From Setoptus koraiensis (lineage: Eukaryota > Arthropoda): 64,000 bases of DNA. Shown here piece by piece: positions 35,763 through 48,894 of the stretch. The stretch is taken from positions 9,052,001 to 9,116,000 of the forward strand of contig CM106586.1 of the NCBI GenBank assembly GCA_048013815.1. The letters are read 5' to 3'. Made by a program: the position numbers and the translations under genes. Position 1 is the stretch's first letter. Each line of letters starts with the position of its first letter. The notes beneath the pieces are model-generated. The model did not search any database. It was not told the DNA's origin and saw only the letters and a list, made by a program, of their open reading frames with translations.

Positions 35763-35835
35763 TAGTGACATTGTTTATTATTAACTTATTAATATTAGAC
35801 ATATTCTTGTGTGTATATATTATAGAATTGTTATA

Positions 35836-38800
35836 TTATAACACAAATATATTTAAAGGTTTTATAAATATCAATTCGAACCTTTGTTGCGCATATTGTA
35901 TACTTTTTGATTTTATACTTTCGGTGGCGGCAGGGGTGCTGTTGTTACCAATGGCTTTGTTGTTTTCTATAGCTGTAAACATTGTTTGGTCAGTTGCTTG
36001 GCATCTTCTCTTGTTGCTACTGTTGTTGTTGTTGGTTCGTTTTGGTTTCTTTGCTCGCCAATATCTGATCCATGTTGCGCCAGCCACAATGGGAATAGCC
36101 GAAACTGACGAAAATGCCAATGTCCAGCCAGCCACAACTGACCAAAGCGGAAATTTGTAGCCACGATACACTGGCGTCTCGGCCGAGAATATAGACATCG
36201 CAATGACCACCTAGAGAAATGATTACAAATTATGCAAATTAGCGCGTTTACGAGCACAGGTAAAAGTAATTAGCCACTACCGAATGTGCGCAAATGAAGG
36301 ATAGACAAATTGAGTTGTTCCGTTATACTCACGCCCAAAAACAATGGTGATATGTATTTCCAGCATATTATGTAGAATAGATGAGGTTTCTTCCCCAACA
36401 TTGACTCAATATTTGGTATAAAATTTGACAATCCTATGTTTTTGTGACGCCCAGCGTACGTATTCGAAAGTTGTTAATTATTCTGTTATTAATAGTTGAT
36501 TAATTGAGTTTTGTGTCAATCAATTAAATTAAAAGTCAGAAACTTACCGTAACAGTAAACCACACCTATAGCCTCGAATAATGCAGAGAATAGTAAGGAA
36601 ACTCCTGCCGAGTAAACGTCGAACCAATACATGGTGTAAGCTCCGCCCTGAATAAGTGACGATAAAATTTGATTAGTTATCATTGATTCGCCAGTCCCTG
36701 CACCGTTATTTATCTGAATACAAAAAGCCAGTAGTTGATAGCAAATGCAACCCCCTCAACAGCCATATATCAACTATTCAAGTGTATGCGATCAATCAGT
36801 GACTAATGATAATTAAAATTAATTATGGGCAAGCCTTACCTGAGTGCAACTAATTAACGCTGGCAAAAAAGATGATGCAATCACTATAAAAGTTAATTGG
36901 CCTCTTGTTAATCTTCGCGCAATCTTAAATTCGTCCTCCAATCCAGTGATAACTGCCTCTAAACCGCCCATCTAGTTGTTGTGAGCAAATTGTTGAATAG
37001 TAGACGATACAGAACGTGTCAGATCATGACATAACGTGGCAAGTAACGTTATGCGAGAACAATTATTAGCGAGTTGTGAAAAAAAAAACGAAGAAGAAAA
37101 AAGCAAGTGATAAAAAGTAAAAAGCAGTGATTTGTCTTTTTTTCTAGGCAAGCTTACCGCTGAATCGATGCCCAAAGTGAGCAACATAATGAAGAATAGT
37201 ATAGACCAAAATTGAGCGAATGGTAGCGTGGTGAGGGCCTCTGGATAGACCTCAAACACTAGACTGTAGCCCTCTTTTGCCACCTTGTCAATCTCTATGC
37301 CCAGATTGGTGGCCATGTAACCCAAGTAGACAAAAACGACTAGACCCGAATATATGGATGTGGCAGCATTGACGGCAGACGTCACCAAACAATCCCTATA
37401 AAACAGTTGATGTAAACAGTAGTGGTAAAAACGAATATGGTGAATTAACTGTTGTTGCAAAATATGCCAGTGTATAAGATCGCTAACTCACCTGTAACAA
37501 TTATTATTGTGGCCATTGAATGAGGCGTAGGTGAGATGGACGCCGAAGCCCACACCGATGGAATAGAATACCTGTCCGGCGGCGTCCACCCAAACTTGTG
37601 GATCGGCCAATTTCTCTAATCTTGGCGACAAATAGTATGCAATACCCATACCCGCTCCTGGCAGAAATAGGCCTCGCACAAGCAAGACAGTGAGTATCAT
37701 GTAGGGCGCGGTGGCGGTCACCCAGACGACCTGACGACCGAGTCGGAATAACAGATATAATAACAATGATAACAAAATAATATATAGATCATCGGATATC
37801 GTGTACATATACATGAGATTATAAATAATTTCATATATTATAATTGTTACGCAAGTCACAGACACCACTCACCTTGCCTGATGTTTCCAGACCTCTAAAT
37901 AGCGAGAAAAAATGCAACGTATACACCACCAAGGTGCACACCACCAATCCTGGCCTCAGGTAGCCCATGTCCTCGAGACCGGTCGATTTATCCAGCTCAA
38001 GCAGTTCTTTCACAAAGAACTCTGATGCCGGGGATGTGATCTCCCTCTGGGAGAACAGTTCCGCCTTACAAGCCTCTAGACTCATGTTTTTCGGACTGCA
38101 CAAGTCTCTCAATTGTCTAATAGACATACAAGTTGCATTGTTCCATTCGTGATTGCACTCTTCCCACGGCATTTTAGCAGCTGTCAGAAGTGGGGCCAAA
38201 TTAATTTAACCAAAAGTTGACAAGGTTAAAAAGGGACTATCTTACTCTAGTATAGTATCTTTAGACTAGTGGCATGTGGCCGAAAACAATCACGGCAGCT
38301 ATTATATTATCATTATTATTATGTATATTATTATTATGGGGCTACATAATAATAATTATATTGAGCGCGGATTGATATTATTATATAATTATAATATCAA
38401 TTGAGCCGACATTGGCTGATTCAACGATGGGCTAATATTCGAATAATAATCATGGGTAATACTCACTCGATGAAATGCTCCTGTATATAAAATAGACACT
38501 CCAGGCTATGAGGACATTGTAGTAAAAGGACACGTACCACGAAATGAGTATGCTGCAATAACCGACGCCCTTCATCGAGGGACAAATTTTGTTCCAAACG
38601 GTTATGGGCCCCTTCTTGACAAATTGACCTAGTAATAACTCTAAAAAGAATAACGGAATTCCGCCAAAGATTAACATTATAATATAGGGTATTAAAAAAA
38701 CGCCGCCCCCGTTTTTGTAACATAAATAGGGAAAGCGCCATATGTTGGCTAAATCAACAGCAAAGCCAATAATTGATAATAGAAAATCCATTTTTTTGCC

Positions 38801-39931
38801 CCAACGCAATCTAATTTCTGAGCTTGATTTGGACATGGCGCAACTGTTGAGCGCCGAAGAATTCAGAGACGACGAACCATCGGGCGATCTAATGTTGCCT
38901 GTAGTGGTAGTTGTAGTGGTTGTGGTGGTGGTAGTGGTGGCGGTATTAGTGGTTGTGTTTTGGTTGTTTTGGTTGCTACTTTGGTTGCTACTTTGGTTAT
39001 TTTGGTTGCCACTTTGATTGCAGCTAGAGTTTAGAGTATTCTGGATATTTTGGGTGTTTGATGCGGCGCTAGTTGAGGTGTTGAATTTTGGATTAGACAC
39101 CACCACTTGCTTGAACGAGTGCCCATCGGGACATGCCACCACCTTTAGGCTGGTGGCATTTGGCTGATTATAACTGTTGTTTGTTAATCGATTATCCTTG
39201 TTTGTGCTATTAAACAGCAATGAGCATTCGCTGTTATTATCTAGCGTCACATTATTATGCAATTGTTTGCTATTAATCAAGCTAGTTGTGGCGCGTGCCG
39301 GTGCAGAAGAAGAGGCCATTGCATTCCTATTGTCGGACAGATAATTGTCGCTGCTGTTAGTGGCTGTTGCATTGGTCATTGCATAACGTTGTTGTTGCAG
39401 TTGTTGTTGTTGCTGCTGTTGTTGCTGTTGTTGCTGTTGTTGCTGTTGTTGCTGTTGTTGTTGTTGATGTTGTTGTTGTGGAACGTTGCTATCGTGGAGG
39501 ATGTTTGCGTGTACATTCGTGACCAACTCGTTTCGTTTTTGTGTGCTCTGTTTGTATTGGTCACGAGCGTCAGAATCGATCGAGAACTGGGCCTCTTGAT
39601 TGAGGCCAGCGGCCTCTTCGTGGTGATGGAAATGTTTTTGCTTCTTTGAATTGACCATCGACGACAATTTGTGCCTAACTCTCTCTGTGTATGTCAGTGC
39701 ACGTTGCTTGTTTGCTGAATCTAGTGCTTGCGTGGGCGGCTGTTGCTGGTGCAGAGCCGACGACGACGCCAACGATTGCTCCAGATCCAGCTCCAGCTCC
39801 TCCTGAATTTTGGACAAATCGTGGTCCCTTTCCAGCGCGGGTCCTGTCAATTGAGCCCTTGAGGGCCGCTCGAGCGTCTGATGATTGCCTGCTAAACTGG
39901 ACTGCTGCTGCTGTTTGCCGCTGCTATTCAT
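35836..39931 (-). CDS. Monoamine (dopamine/octopamine-type) Na/Cl-dependent SLC6 transporter, left copy
   Basis: Exons 39931-38467, 38180-37873, 37730-37492, 37395-37158, 36971-36840, 36647-36548, 36433-36333 and 36210-35836 give 985 residues. The SLC6 core starts near Met366. TM1 is [20 protein letters not shown], with Asp393 at the amine-binding position that marks monoamine transporters. [27 protein letters not shown] and [20 protein letters not shown] resemble DAT/NET more than SERT; octopamine transporters are close relatives, so the substrate is unresolved. The ~365-residue N-terminal tail is unusual: a polyglutamine tract (about 151-182), asparagine-rich stretches and a polythreonine run. 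A splice acceptor at 39979-39981 suggests a non-coding first exon. The stop is 73 bp from the SF3B1 stop, tail to tail. Confidence 0.93.
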
Positions 39932-42900
39932 TGATGACGATTACACGATCTGATATTCACCTGTCGCTACTAGTTGTCCTATAAAATAAAATAGTAATAA
40001 TGATAATAATAATGATAACAATTCCTGCGACAATCGCAATGTTCGTTCAGCAAGCTACAATTGTTGTACTAATGAGCTAATAATATGTGTTGTTTTGGTT
40101 GTTTTGTTATGGTGCTAATTGGGTGCTGATTCGGTGCCGATTCGGTGCCGGAGATGCGACCATTGAGCGGCGATCGCGATGCCGGGATGTTGGAATAAAT
40201 TGGCGCTAACGCGACTAAATTGGCAAGCAATTATTATTAATATTATTGTTTGTATGATCATCCGACGAGCTAATTGGTCTAGGCAAATCGTCGAGCTTGT
40301 TAGTGTCAGTTGAGTGAGTTGGGCTGATCGCTTTGAAGTTGCATGTATCAATGCGTGTACCATATGCACAGGCAGGCATAGGTAAATTGTTTGTAATTGA
40401 ACATGTTGTTGTTTGTTGTTTGTTAGGTGATCTTACGTGACTGAAAAAGGGTTAGCGTTGAGCAACGACGATATTTGAACATGTCGGACAAAACGATTAG
40501 TTAGTGGCGGTTGCACAAGTCATTTTGCATACTAATCTGTTGATGTTGATGGTGATGTCGTTGTCGTTTGGACTATTATCTAATTTGAATATATTATTAG
40601 GCCGCCGATTGTGCCAAGCGAGGCTCGCCGCTCAACAGCTTCAAGAGCTTGCGTTCAATGAGCCGGCCGACGGTGTCAGGCAAGGTGAGCGGTGGTGCGC
40701 TCGGCAAGCTGTTGATTAGACCGTTGATTAGACACTGTTGATGAAACACACTGACACACTGATAAATTACAATTGCCACCACTGTGTTGTGGCATACAAT
40801 TTCTAGGTCAGCGGCCTGTTATTGTTGCGCTGGCAGCGCTAATTGCGGACTTGATTTGCGGATTTGCCTAAAAATTAATTAATTGTCTAAATTTAGATGT
40901 AGCTGTTGATGCTCAAGTGATGTCAAGTGATACAATTAACGAGATAAATGGCAAACTTTTATACCATGTTTGTATTATGTGTGTTGGTGTTGCTGCTCGT
41001 TTGCTGGCCAACGACCACTGTTTGTTTGTTGTCGCTGTTGTTGTCGCTGTTGTTGTCGCTGTTGTTGTTGCTGTTGTTGTTGCTGTTGCTCATTCCCATG
41101 GGAACCCCATTGGCAGCAACATCACTGGCACCACCAACAACAAATGATTGAGCAGAAGCAGATTATTGCGGGCAGCAGCGATTAACAGCCAGCCAGACAT
41201 TGAGCGAGCCAGCTCGATAGTTTGTGAGCCAATGCAGCCTGTTAGCCCGACAGTGGGCTCGATAGACGGCTCGACAGTGGGCTCGCTAGACGGCTCGATA
41301 GTCGGCGAGCCAGACAGCCAGCCAGCTAGCTAACCAGCGAGACAGGTACAAGAGAAAAGATTATTATTATTATTATTTTGACGCTTATCGATCGCTGATT
41401 ATCAATGGTTTATTTTGTCGCCAATGTTAATCCATTGAACCATTGCTAGCCAGTGTGTGCTGTTGCTTGTTGCCAATGTGCGATTTGTGATTCCCATTTG
41501 TGATAGCTTCGATCTCCAATTGCGACTTCTATTTAATCTATGTGAACACAATGCCAGCGTAAGCCAGCCTCTCTATAGATGTAAATTAAAACCTAAACAA
41601 GTAAAAGAAGATTCCACAAGCTGACTTGTCTCGCCTGATGCTGTTGCTGCTGCTTGTCGCGTCGACGATTGTCGCTTGCTGCTTCGATTTCGAATTGGCT
41701 TCTTGCTTCGTAAATGGTGGATTTGATTTAATCTTTGCACCGCCGTTGCGCCGCACCAAAGCCAGTGGCAACAGTTTTGTTTGCGGGCGCTATCTGTGCA
41801 GCTAATAACAAATCAATTAAACACAACAACATTCGCAGCTATCTTGTGACAACTATTTAGGCGATTACTGTTACCCTGCCAAGAGATGACGTAATATCGC
41901 TGTTGCTGTTGCCGGCTGTCGCTGGCTTCGGCTGGCTTCGGCTGGCTGCTGGCTGCCGGCTAGGGTGGCAACGGCTTAAATTTATATTTTGCTTATAAAT
42001 AACTTTTGCGCTGCTCGCACACTGGCGATCGCTTCTCGAAATAAACAAACTGGGCGCTCGTTAGCTAGGTGTGTGTGTCACTCAGGTAAACTCTTCATCT
42101 CTTGCTTGTCATGTCGTCGTGATTTAATCGGATTATGTAAGCTGTTGTGCCGGTCGTCGTTGAGGCAGTGGCAGTTGTTGCAGCGGTTGCAGCGGTTGCA
42201 GTTGTTGCAGCGGTTGCAGTTGTTGCAGCGGTTGCAGTTGTTGCAGTTGTTGGGCTCTCTCGCTCTCGGGCAGACAAGGCCCGGCTAAACGATCTCTCTG
42301 CTCGCTCGATTGATATTTTGTCGAGTGTGTGTGTGTATTTCTCAGAGAACCAGATTGCAAATCAAACAGCCAGTTGCGCGTCGCCTCACCCAGTCAATAC
42401 AGCAGCGTGACACAATGCGACACCACTGGCGACAACAACGCCACCGCCAACAACCACAACCACCACAACTGCAACCGCTGCAGCAAGTGTGTAAATACAT
42501 GGTGCCACATTGTGTGTGTGCGTGTGTGTGTGTGTGACCTTACACACAATATGACATTTCTGACACACTCAGAGCGGCGCGTCGGCTCGGGGCCCCCAAA
42601 ACGCCCCAAAGAATTTCGCTCAATAGCAGTGAGCTCGAGTCATTACTGCGGAACCAACCGTTGCGCACTTGTTATGTTGACGTGTGGGGACACTTTTTGT
42701 CCTCTGCTCCACACAGTCAACGGGCCCCACAGTCAGCGGGCCCCACAGTCGGCGGGCCCCAAAGTCAAACGCTAGCTGACAGCAGAGAGCACAGCGAGCG
42801 CATCTCGAGCTGCCATCGTCTCGGGCCACTCGATTGCAAGCAAAATTGCTTTTCCGGCACAATGCCGGCTAACAAGTGATTGTGGGGCCCCGTCAATTAG

Positions 42901-44553
42901 CGAGTGCATCAATTGGCGCAACGGCCAACTACTACTTGTTGTAATCGGCAACAACATTTCCGTTTGCTTGCCAGTTTGCGATCAAAATCGGCCCCAAAGC
43001 TGCCGCTGACGAGCCACGACCCTGGCCCAAATCTCGACGCGATCCGCAGCACAACAATGTTGGCACAACAACATTGTTTTGGCGTGCACACTGTTTAATT
43101 AAATATCTATTATGTAATTGCGGGGCAATAATTGCGCCGAGAAGCCCAACCAAACGAAGAAGAGAGGCCCAGAAGAGAAGCCAAGGAGATGTTGCCATGA
43201 TATGATATGGTAGCAATAAGCGTCACTATCGTCGCTCACAATCAACAGACAAGTCAAATGACAGCAGTGCCAGTTATTGCCACCATTGGGGGCGCCTTTG
43301 TGCCCACAATTTGATTAAAGCGGCTCGCAGGTAGATTGGGGGGGGGGCCCGGCTTAGTGTGCACAGCGATGGTGGATTGTGTTCATTAATCATTTATATC
43401 ATCATCATAATCATATTGTCCATTGATTAATCATCATTTAATCTTGTTCTCCCTCGCTACGGTCGCCGGTCGCCGCTTGTTGGGCCCCAAAACAAGTCGG
43501 CCCGACGAATATTGGAGCGGCGGTTTTTAGGTCACACACTAAGCGGCGGACAATTTGTCGCCCGAATGGAATGAGCGCGACAAACTGACCAGCGTCATTT
43601 GGCCCGTTTGTCCATTTGGCCGGCCCGGCGCGATCAAGTGTCGGGCGCGCAGACATTGACCGTCTGGCAACCCGCGCGGCCCCCAATGTCCGGCCGGCGC
43701 GCCACAAAACCTCACAAATTGTGAGTCACAATGCGGCAATATATTTGCGGCTGGTGCGGCTCACAACACAGAATATATATTGAAATGTTGTTTAATATCG
43801 GCGCCATACGAGCAATCTCTTTCTTTGGGGCGCCTCTCGATTTCGCTGATCCTATTTCTTGTCTAGTGGCGTTGTAATCATGGCGACCGGGTAATTGTTG
43901 GCCATTGTCGGGCCGTGCGCCTCACACTGACGGTGCTAAGGGGCGCATAAATGGCATATATTTGCACTATATAGCGATCTGTATGGCTATGAGCGGCCAG
44001 ACACATTGTTGGAATGTGCTCGGCCGACAAGTTTGGGGCCCAAAGTGTGAGTGAGAGTGGGGCCAAGATGAAAAGGCATTGTGTGTTGGCGGGCCCGATG
44101 AACAACAATGAGCCTGGCGCCGGTGGAGTTATTTGTCGGGCGCGACAGTCACTTTGTTAGCCAAAGCACATAGTCAATTTACAAGATAGTGGCGGCCTCA
44201 CTTACGTAACGAGCAACTACTACTTGTCTTGCCGGCACAATGCACGGCGCTCATATTTGTTTATATTGGACCCGCTGGCCCCAAATAACGGTGCTAACGA
44301 CACGCTTATTGGATGGCGATGCGCCCCAATATTTATATATCATTTATGTATGCCTCATATGTGCTGTTATATATGGTTTTTACACGCTGGCTCACACATA
44401 TATGGTTTGTTATGTAAGAGTAGGCAATATATCAACTATATCATATATATCATGCACTCCATTAATTTCTGCCTGATTCCGGCTGGCCTCTGTGTCCCGT
44501 CTTGTCTTGTCTCGTCTCGGCTTTTCTTGTCTGCCCGACTGGCGCGCCAAAAC

Positions 44554-44575
44554 CGGACCGGACCGGTCCGGTCCG
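44554..44575. repeat. Perfect 22-bp palindrome
   Basis: Centred on ACCGGT, with CGGACCGG arms, perfectly self-complementary with no loop. It is repeated in the right arm. Confidence 0.9.
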
Positions 44576-44896
44576 CCACTCACTTCGGGCAGTTGCTGTT
44601 GTTGTCTGGCACCACCGTCACTAGCCACAACAACTACAACAATGGCCCGAGTGCCGCTGTTGCGTCGCGGTGCGTCTAACCGGGCCCCACCAACTAACCG
44701 GATTGGCGCTGGTGCATGGCGCATATCATGGCGCCCCGTTAGCCAGCGAGCCGGTCGACTGATTAAAGGTTGACGCTCGCTTGGGGCCATTATCGCCAGT
44801 GGCAAGCATCAAGTGACAATCTAAGTGATAATTTCGTGACACTTGCTCTCGCCTCACCATGCCACTGCCACACTGAATAATGGTCGCTTGGTGGCG

Positions 44897-45012
44897 CCGA
44901 TATCCAGCGATAACCAACGCCGATATCCAGCGATAACCAACGCCGATATCCAGCGATAACCAACGCCGATATCCAGCGATAACCAACGCCGATATCCAGC
45001 GATAACCAGCGA
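44897..45012. repeat. 23-bp minisatellite, five units (left arm)
   Basis: The unit contains GATATCCAGCGATAACCAAC and is repeated five times. The mirror location in the right arm (about 53461-53531) has three units. Confidence 0.95.
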
Positions 45013-45217
45013 TTCAGTGATGAAATTAAATTGCAGCATGATAATAACTAATGTGTAATAACTAATAATAACAACTGTTACAGACTATTAAGGGGCGCGC
45101 AAATGAGCTCCGGCTGGCCGGCCATCTCAAAACCAGGGGCCAGTTTAAACTGGCGATGCTCCGCTTGGCGGCCAACTCTGGCTTGCGCGCGAGCACTGTC
45201 ACCAACTAACGGAATGT

Positions 45218-45249
45218 CCCAGGTTGCCAGATGGCGCTGGCAACCTGGG
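45218..45249. repeat. Perfect 13-bp-arm hairpin
   Basis: CCCAGGTTGCCAG and its exact complement flank the six-base loop ATGGCG. It is present in both arms of the duplication. Confidence 0.9.
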
Positions 45250-45668
45250 TCTGGCGCTGACAAACTGTCAAAGGGACCCGTCACCATGGAGACGAAATCT
45301 CGTGTTCCGGCGATTTGAGCGACGAAAGGGCAAGAATCGGGCGATAATCGGGCGAGAATAGATCGATTCTCGCGAACCAGTTGGCACCCGTTGCCCGGCA
45401 CCGAGAGACAATCGACGAAACTGACTTGGGTCGTCCGCTGGGCCGCTCGGCGGGCCGGCTTTTTGGTTGCGAGCGGCAAAGTTCAGCTTCGGGCGAAAAG
45501 CGGTACCCTTGCAACCGGCGCGAGAGTGCACTCAAACATATGGACTGGTGTGGCCGGACTTGGAGCTGGTCGCTTTAAAATTCAATGTTTAAATGCGGAA
45601 TTCAGTTGAAAAGTGTCGCTCGATCGTCGCGGGGCTAAAAATAGGCTGAAACCGCCGCCGCTATTTGA

Positions 45669-45729
45669 CCGCTGAAGCCCGCTAGATGTCGGCGCCGGCA
45701 AGAAGCCCACATCTAGCGGGTTTCAGCGG
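45669..45729. repeat. 61-bp stem-loop, flipped relative to the other arm (left copy)
   Basis: 21-base arms (CCGCTGAAG...AGATGT / ACATCT...TTCAGCGG) with one mismatch enclose a 19-base loop of CGGCGCCGG plus CAAGAAGCCC. Although the arms of the big duplication are mirror images, this segment reads in the same direction on the plus strand in both, so it has been inverted in one of them. Confidence 0.93.
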
Positions 45730-46918
45730 CGCGCCTAGCGACTTGGCGAGCTTTTTTTCTGTTCCTCGGCGGCTATATGCCGTCTATATGTCCGCCATGT
45801 AGGTGGCCTATCGATGGACAGGCGGCTAAATGGCGATTTAATGAACGTTTCTCGCATACGCATGATTACGCGGATTTTGTGTGTCGTCGCTGTCGACTTT
45901 GGGGCGCCGCGATCCAATGTCGAGGCACTGATTCAAATTCACGCCGTGCCCAACAAAGATCCGCCGGCCTTTCGATTGAGCCCGAGCAAGAGGCCTAAAA
46001 AGCATGCGGGTGGCGCGTGCAAGCCCGTGCAAGCGATTCATCGAGCAATTCAGGCAGCCAGCGGGCAAAAAAGAAACCAACGACAGATAGAGAGCAAAAA
46101 TTTGAAAAGAATTGGCGACCTATGCTATGCAAAGTGACTCTTGTTGCCCAGACAGACGACCCAACGTCTGTTCGGGGCCCCATCTCTTGCTGCGTGTGTG
46201 TGTGTGTGACCTAGGTAGATGCGGCCGGCTTGGGAGTTCACGATGCGACGCCATAGGGGCCCCATCCCGGGGCATCTATTCACAGAGGGCGCACCGTGAA
46301 TAGAAACATTATTATGCGCCAGCTTTTTTCGCCCGAATCTCTTTTTGCAAACTTTTTTTGGCCTGCCTAGCCGGTGTGGCAACAGATAACTAAGGGCACA
46401 CTAATAACAACCCCGACAGCCTAGGTTAATAACCAGCAAAAAGCCGGACAAAAGCGGCCAACAGTTGTGTCAATATAACTTGACTAATTTGATGAGTTCA
46501 CCGCCATAATGACAAACCATGATGGCAATGAATTTCCGTTTGCCCGGCCAACCAAATTGTGTGATTTGGTATGAATGAGACGCCGTAATACGCCACCAAT
46601 GAGCCAATCAGAGAGTGTGCGGACAATTGAATTGATGTGTGGCCACAATCTGATGAAGCCGGCTCGTGCTCGTCAAACTGTCATGACGTATCATGATGTA
46701 TTTTGATGATGTCATGGCAATAGTATCAATAGTCGATGAACATCTCAATACACATGACAGCCCAAATGAAAAGGGGCCCACAATTGACCGGGAAAAGCGG
46801 CCGAGATTTGCCATTGACATGACGCCAAATGACATGACGCCAAAACGAAATGTCATTTGAGCGAACTGGGGTCATGTAGACGTGCCTCGTAATTGGGCAA
46901 AGTAGGGCCTCTGAAAAG

Positions 46919-46926
46919 TATAAAAG
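46919..46926 (+). promoter_or_regulatory. TATA box of the secreted-precursor gene (left copy)
   Basis: TATAAAAG, with a possible start site about 30 bases downstream near 46951 and a second initiator-like TCAGTC near 46970. It lies about 260 bases upstream of the ATG. The mirror copy is at 51542-51549. Confidence 0.55.
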
Positions 46927-47182
46927 CAATCAATTTCAGCCAAATTTGCCATCATAGCGCGTTTTTGTCAGTCATCGGTAACATCGTCACTTGGTGTCAT
47001 TCGATCGCTGTCGCTAGTCTCACAATTGCCGGCACATTGAGCATCAGTTAGCAGTAAATAACAAAATAATTTCCACTAAACAACAAATTTTTTTGCACAA
47101 AAGCCATTCTCAGACAACAAGTTCACAGCCATCAGCAGAATCGTTTATTTAGCAGAGAATTTAGTCCGACAAAACAACCACA

Positions 47183-47946
47183 ATGAATAGCTATCTACTG
47201 AAAATTTTTGCTTTTCTAATTGTGCTCAGCCAAACAATTATGGTTAGCCGATGCGCTTCGCGCGAGCCCAAGGTAAGATGATCGAGCCAACGACGGCCAC
47301 CAATACAACCAAATTGCTCGATCAAATCACTAATCATTACATAATATACATTACATGTACATACGTACTATTTGACTGGCTCGTGGCACCAGTTTGATGC
47401 GGCCAAGATAACGGGATCTCTGTCAGACGATGACATTGTCAAAGGCACTCTTCAACAAGTTCCCCGTTATCTCATGTATTATCGCCGTGACACTTCCGCT
47501 CCCTACTACAAGCGAGCTGTCACCGGCATCGACACAATAACGGGCTATTCAATCGGCAAGCGAAGCGAGCTGGGGTAAGTCGAGTTTGTTGAGCTCAATG
47601 GGTGACATTAAAATTGTAAAATCCCATTGCGTCCTAAAACATTATAAACATTATAATATTCTCACTATTGATTGAGGCTCCAACTCGTGTCAACCAACTC
47701 GCATATTTGTACTTACAATTGTATCATTCGTTCTCTGCTCGATCACCGTCGACAAGCAGCTCCAGTCTGTTTAATCAGCGACAATCAACATTCGAAAGCA
47801 ATCCAATTTCATCTGAGATGGTGTCGGATTTCAACCACCAACAGGGCAAATTTTTTCCCCTAAGATCCCTACAAAACTCTAGGCTAACCAACGAAAATTA
47901 CTATCAATCGGATCCCCTGGCACCTCTCACTTTGGTTGTCCTGTAA
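47183..47946 (+). CDS. Putative secreted neuropeptide-like precursor, left copy
   Basis: Exon 1 is 47183-47272 and encodes a signal peptide (MNSYLLKIFAFLIVLSQTIM, cleavage near CAS-REP). Exon 2 is 47393-47574. It contains VPRYLMYY-RR-DTSAPYY-KR-AVTGIDTITGYSI-GKR: two dibasic sites and a Gly-Lys-Arg that would yield the amidated peptide AVTGIDTITGYSI-NH2. The third exon is uncertain. An acceptor at 47759 continues in frame to 47946 (152 residues in total); an acceptor at 47676 would give another frame ending near FFP. I do not recognise the peptide family: it is not a kinin, RYamide, orcokinin or proctolin by simple inspection. The role as a peptide hormone is inferred from the processing sites. 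Confidence 0.6.
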
Positions 47947-48894
47947 GCCCGTTGGCCGACATGTAATCGGTTATAGGTACAAGCCATACACACAATCCAT
48001 ATAGCCAATCCATCGATCATTGGCAAGCTTAGCACTTGTTACAATGCTAAATGAACATAATGCTAATGTAATGTAAGAAAAAACAACGGAGAGAAGCAAC
48101 GGATTGGAGGAGAGAAGTATCACACATTTCAGATGCAAAGACAACAATCATACTAAACAAATTCATACACTAATGGTCACCAAATCTCAATTACAATCTT
48201 AATCAAACCAATAGATCGAGCTCACAATAAGACCATGTCACAACAAAAGTGTTTGCGCCACAATCAGATAAATAAAAACACATCTCATCCAACGACAACC
48301 CTTATATCTAGCGTATACCGGTTGTAGAGCAGCAAACACGTGACTCGTGCTCGCTAGAGGGCCTCAAAACCCAGTATAAAATGCAAATCGGCATAAACTA
48401 TTTAAGATAGATAAGACAGATTCGTATCATGTACAAAATGTGTGAGCGACACAACAGTTGCATGCACGACCATGATATTATTATCAAAGCTACACAATCA
48501 TTCATTTTAAATTATCGAGGAGCAACTGAGAGATTTTTCGTTCTGCACTATCACTAAATAGCAAGTATTAACCAAAATTATCCACTATTACCCGACATCC
48601 GGAAACCTACAGGCGACGAGCAAGGGTAATGAGCGAAAAGTCGCCAAATGGTCGCAATTTCGATCATCGTTCATTGTCCGCAACACTCCCCATCGAGACA
48701 ATCAACTTTGGATATTCATTTTTCATGCAATCATCGGATATAATCAATCAAATATGATCAATTCTAGATGGGCTTGTGCAAATGAATTTTCGGAGATAGA
48801 AAATAGTAAATAATAATAATAATAAAATTGCGACGAAATGTATTTGTTTTTGTATTTGGTATCTTGAGCGCCATCTGTCGTCTATGTTTTGTAT
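47947..48894. other. Inner flank of the left arm
   Basis: AT-rich, with no recognised gene. It is probably the 3' UTR of the secreted-precursor gene and flanking DNA. Here the two arms differ more than elsewhere: five base differences in about 130 bp near 48590-48700, plus a short insertion near 48463. Confidence 0.5.

Larger units (their letters stand above)
39932..47182. other. Non-coding region upstream of transporter and secreted-precursor genes, left arm
   Basis: About 7.2 kb without a recognised gene, likely promoter and regulatory DNA between two divergent genes. It has high local GC, frequent GGGCCC and GGCGCC palindromes, triplet runs (TTG/CTG near 41030-41095 and 42170-42250), a TG run near 42510-42535, a 16-bp tandem repeat at 42714-42763, hairpins at 45218-45249 and 45669-45729, and a 23-bp minisatellite at 44897-45012. 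Open frames of up to ~150 codons occur on both strands, but have no domain features. Confidence 0.5.
34417..48894. repeat. Left arm of a giant inverted duplication
   Basis: From 34417 to 48894 the sequence is repeated in reverse complement at 49565-64000. Mirror positions sum to 98417 at SF3B1, about 98415 at the transporter, 98468 at the secreted-precursor gene and 98459 at the inner ends, the drift being due to small length differences. The left limit is set only by the window end. Coding parts are nearly identical; non-coding parts show base changes and minisatellite length differences. Confidence 0.95.

Noticed and set aside
39257-39649. Leucine-rich ORF opposite the transporter polyglutamine tract
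   Set aside because: It is a shadow of the CAG/CAA tract on the other strand.
42329-42775. 148-codon ORF in the left arm and its mirror
   Set aside because: It runs through TG microsatellite and tandem GGGCCC repeats; composition explains the lack of stops.
45078-45479. 133-codon ORF on the minus strand, preserved in both palindrome arms
   Set aside because: Preservation follows from the arms being near-identical. It is GC-rich with no recognisable domain, and overlapping ORFs exist on the other strand.
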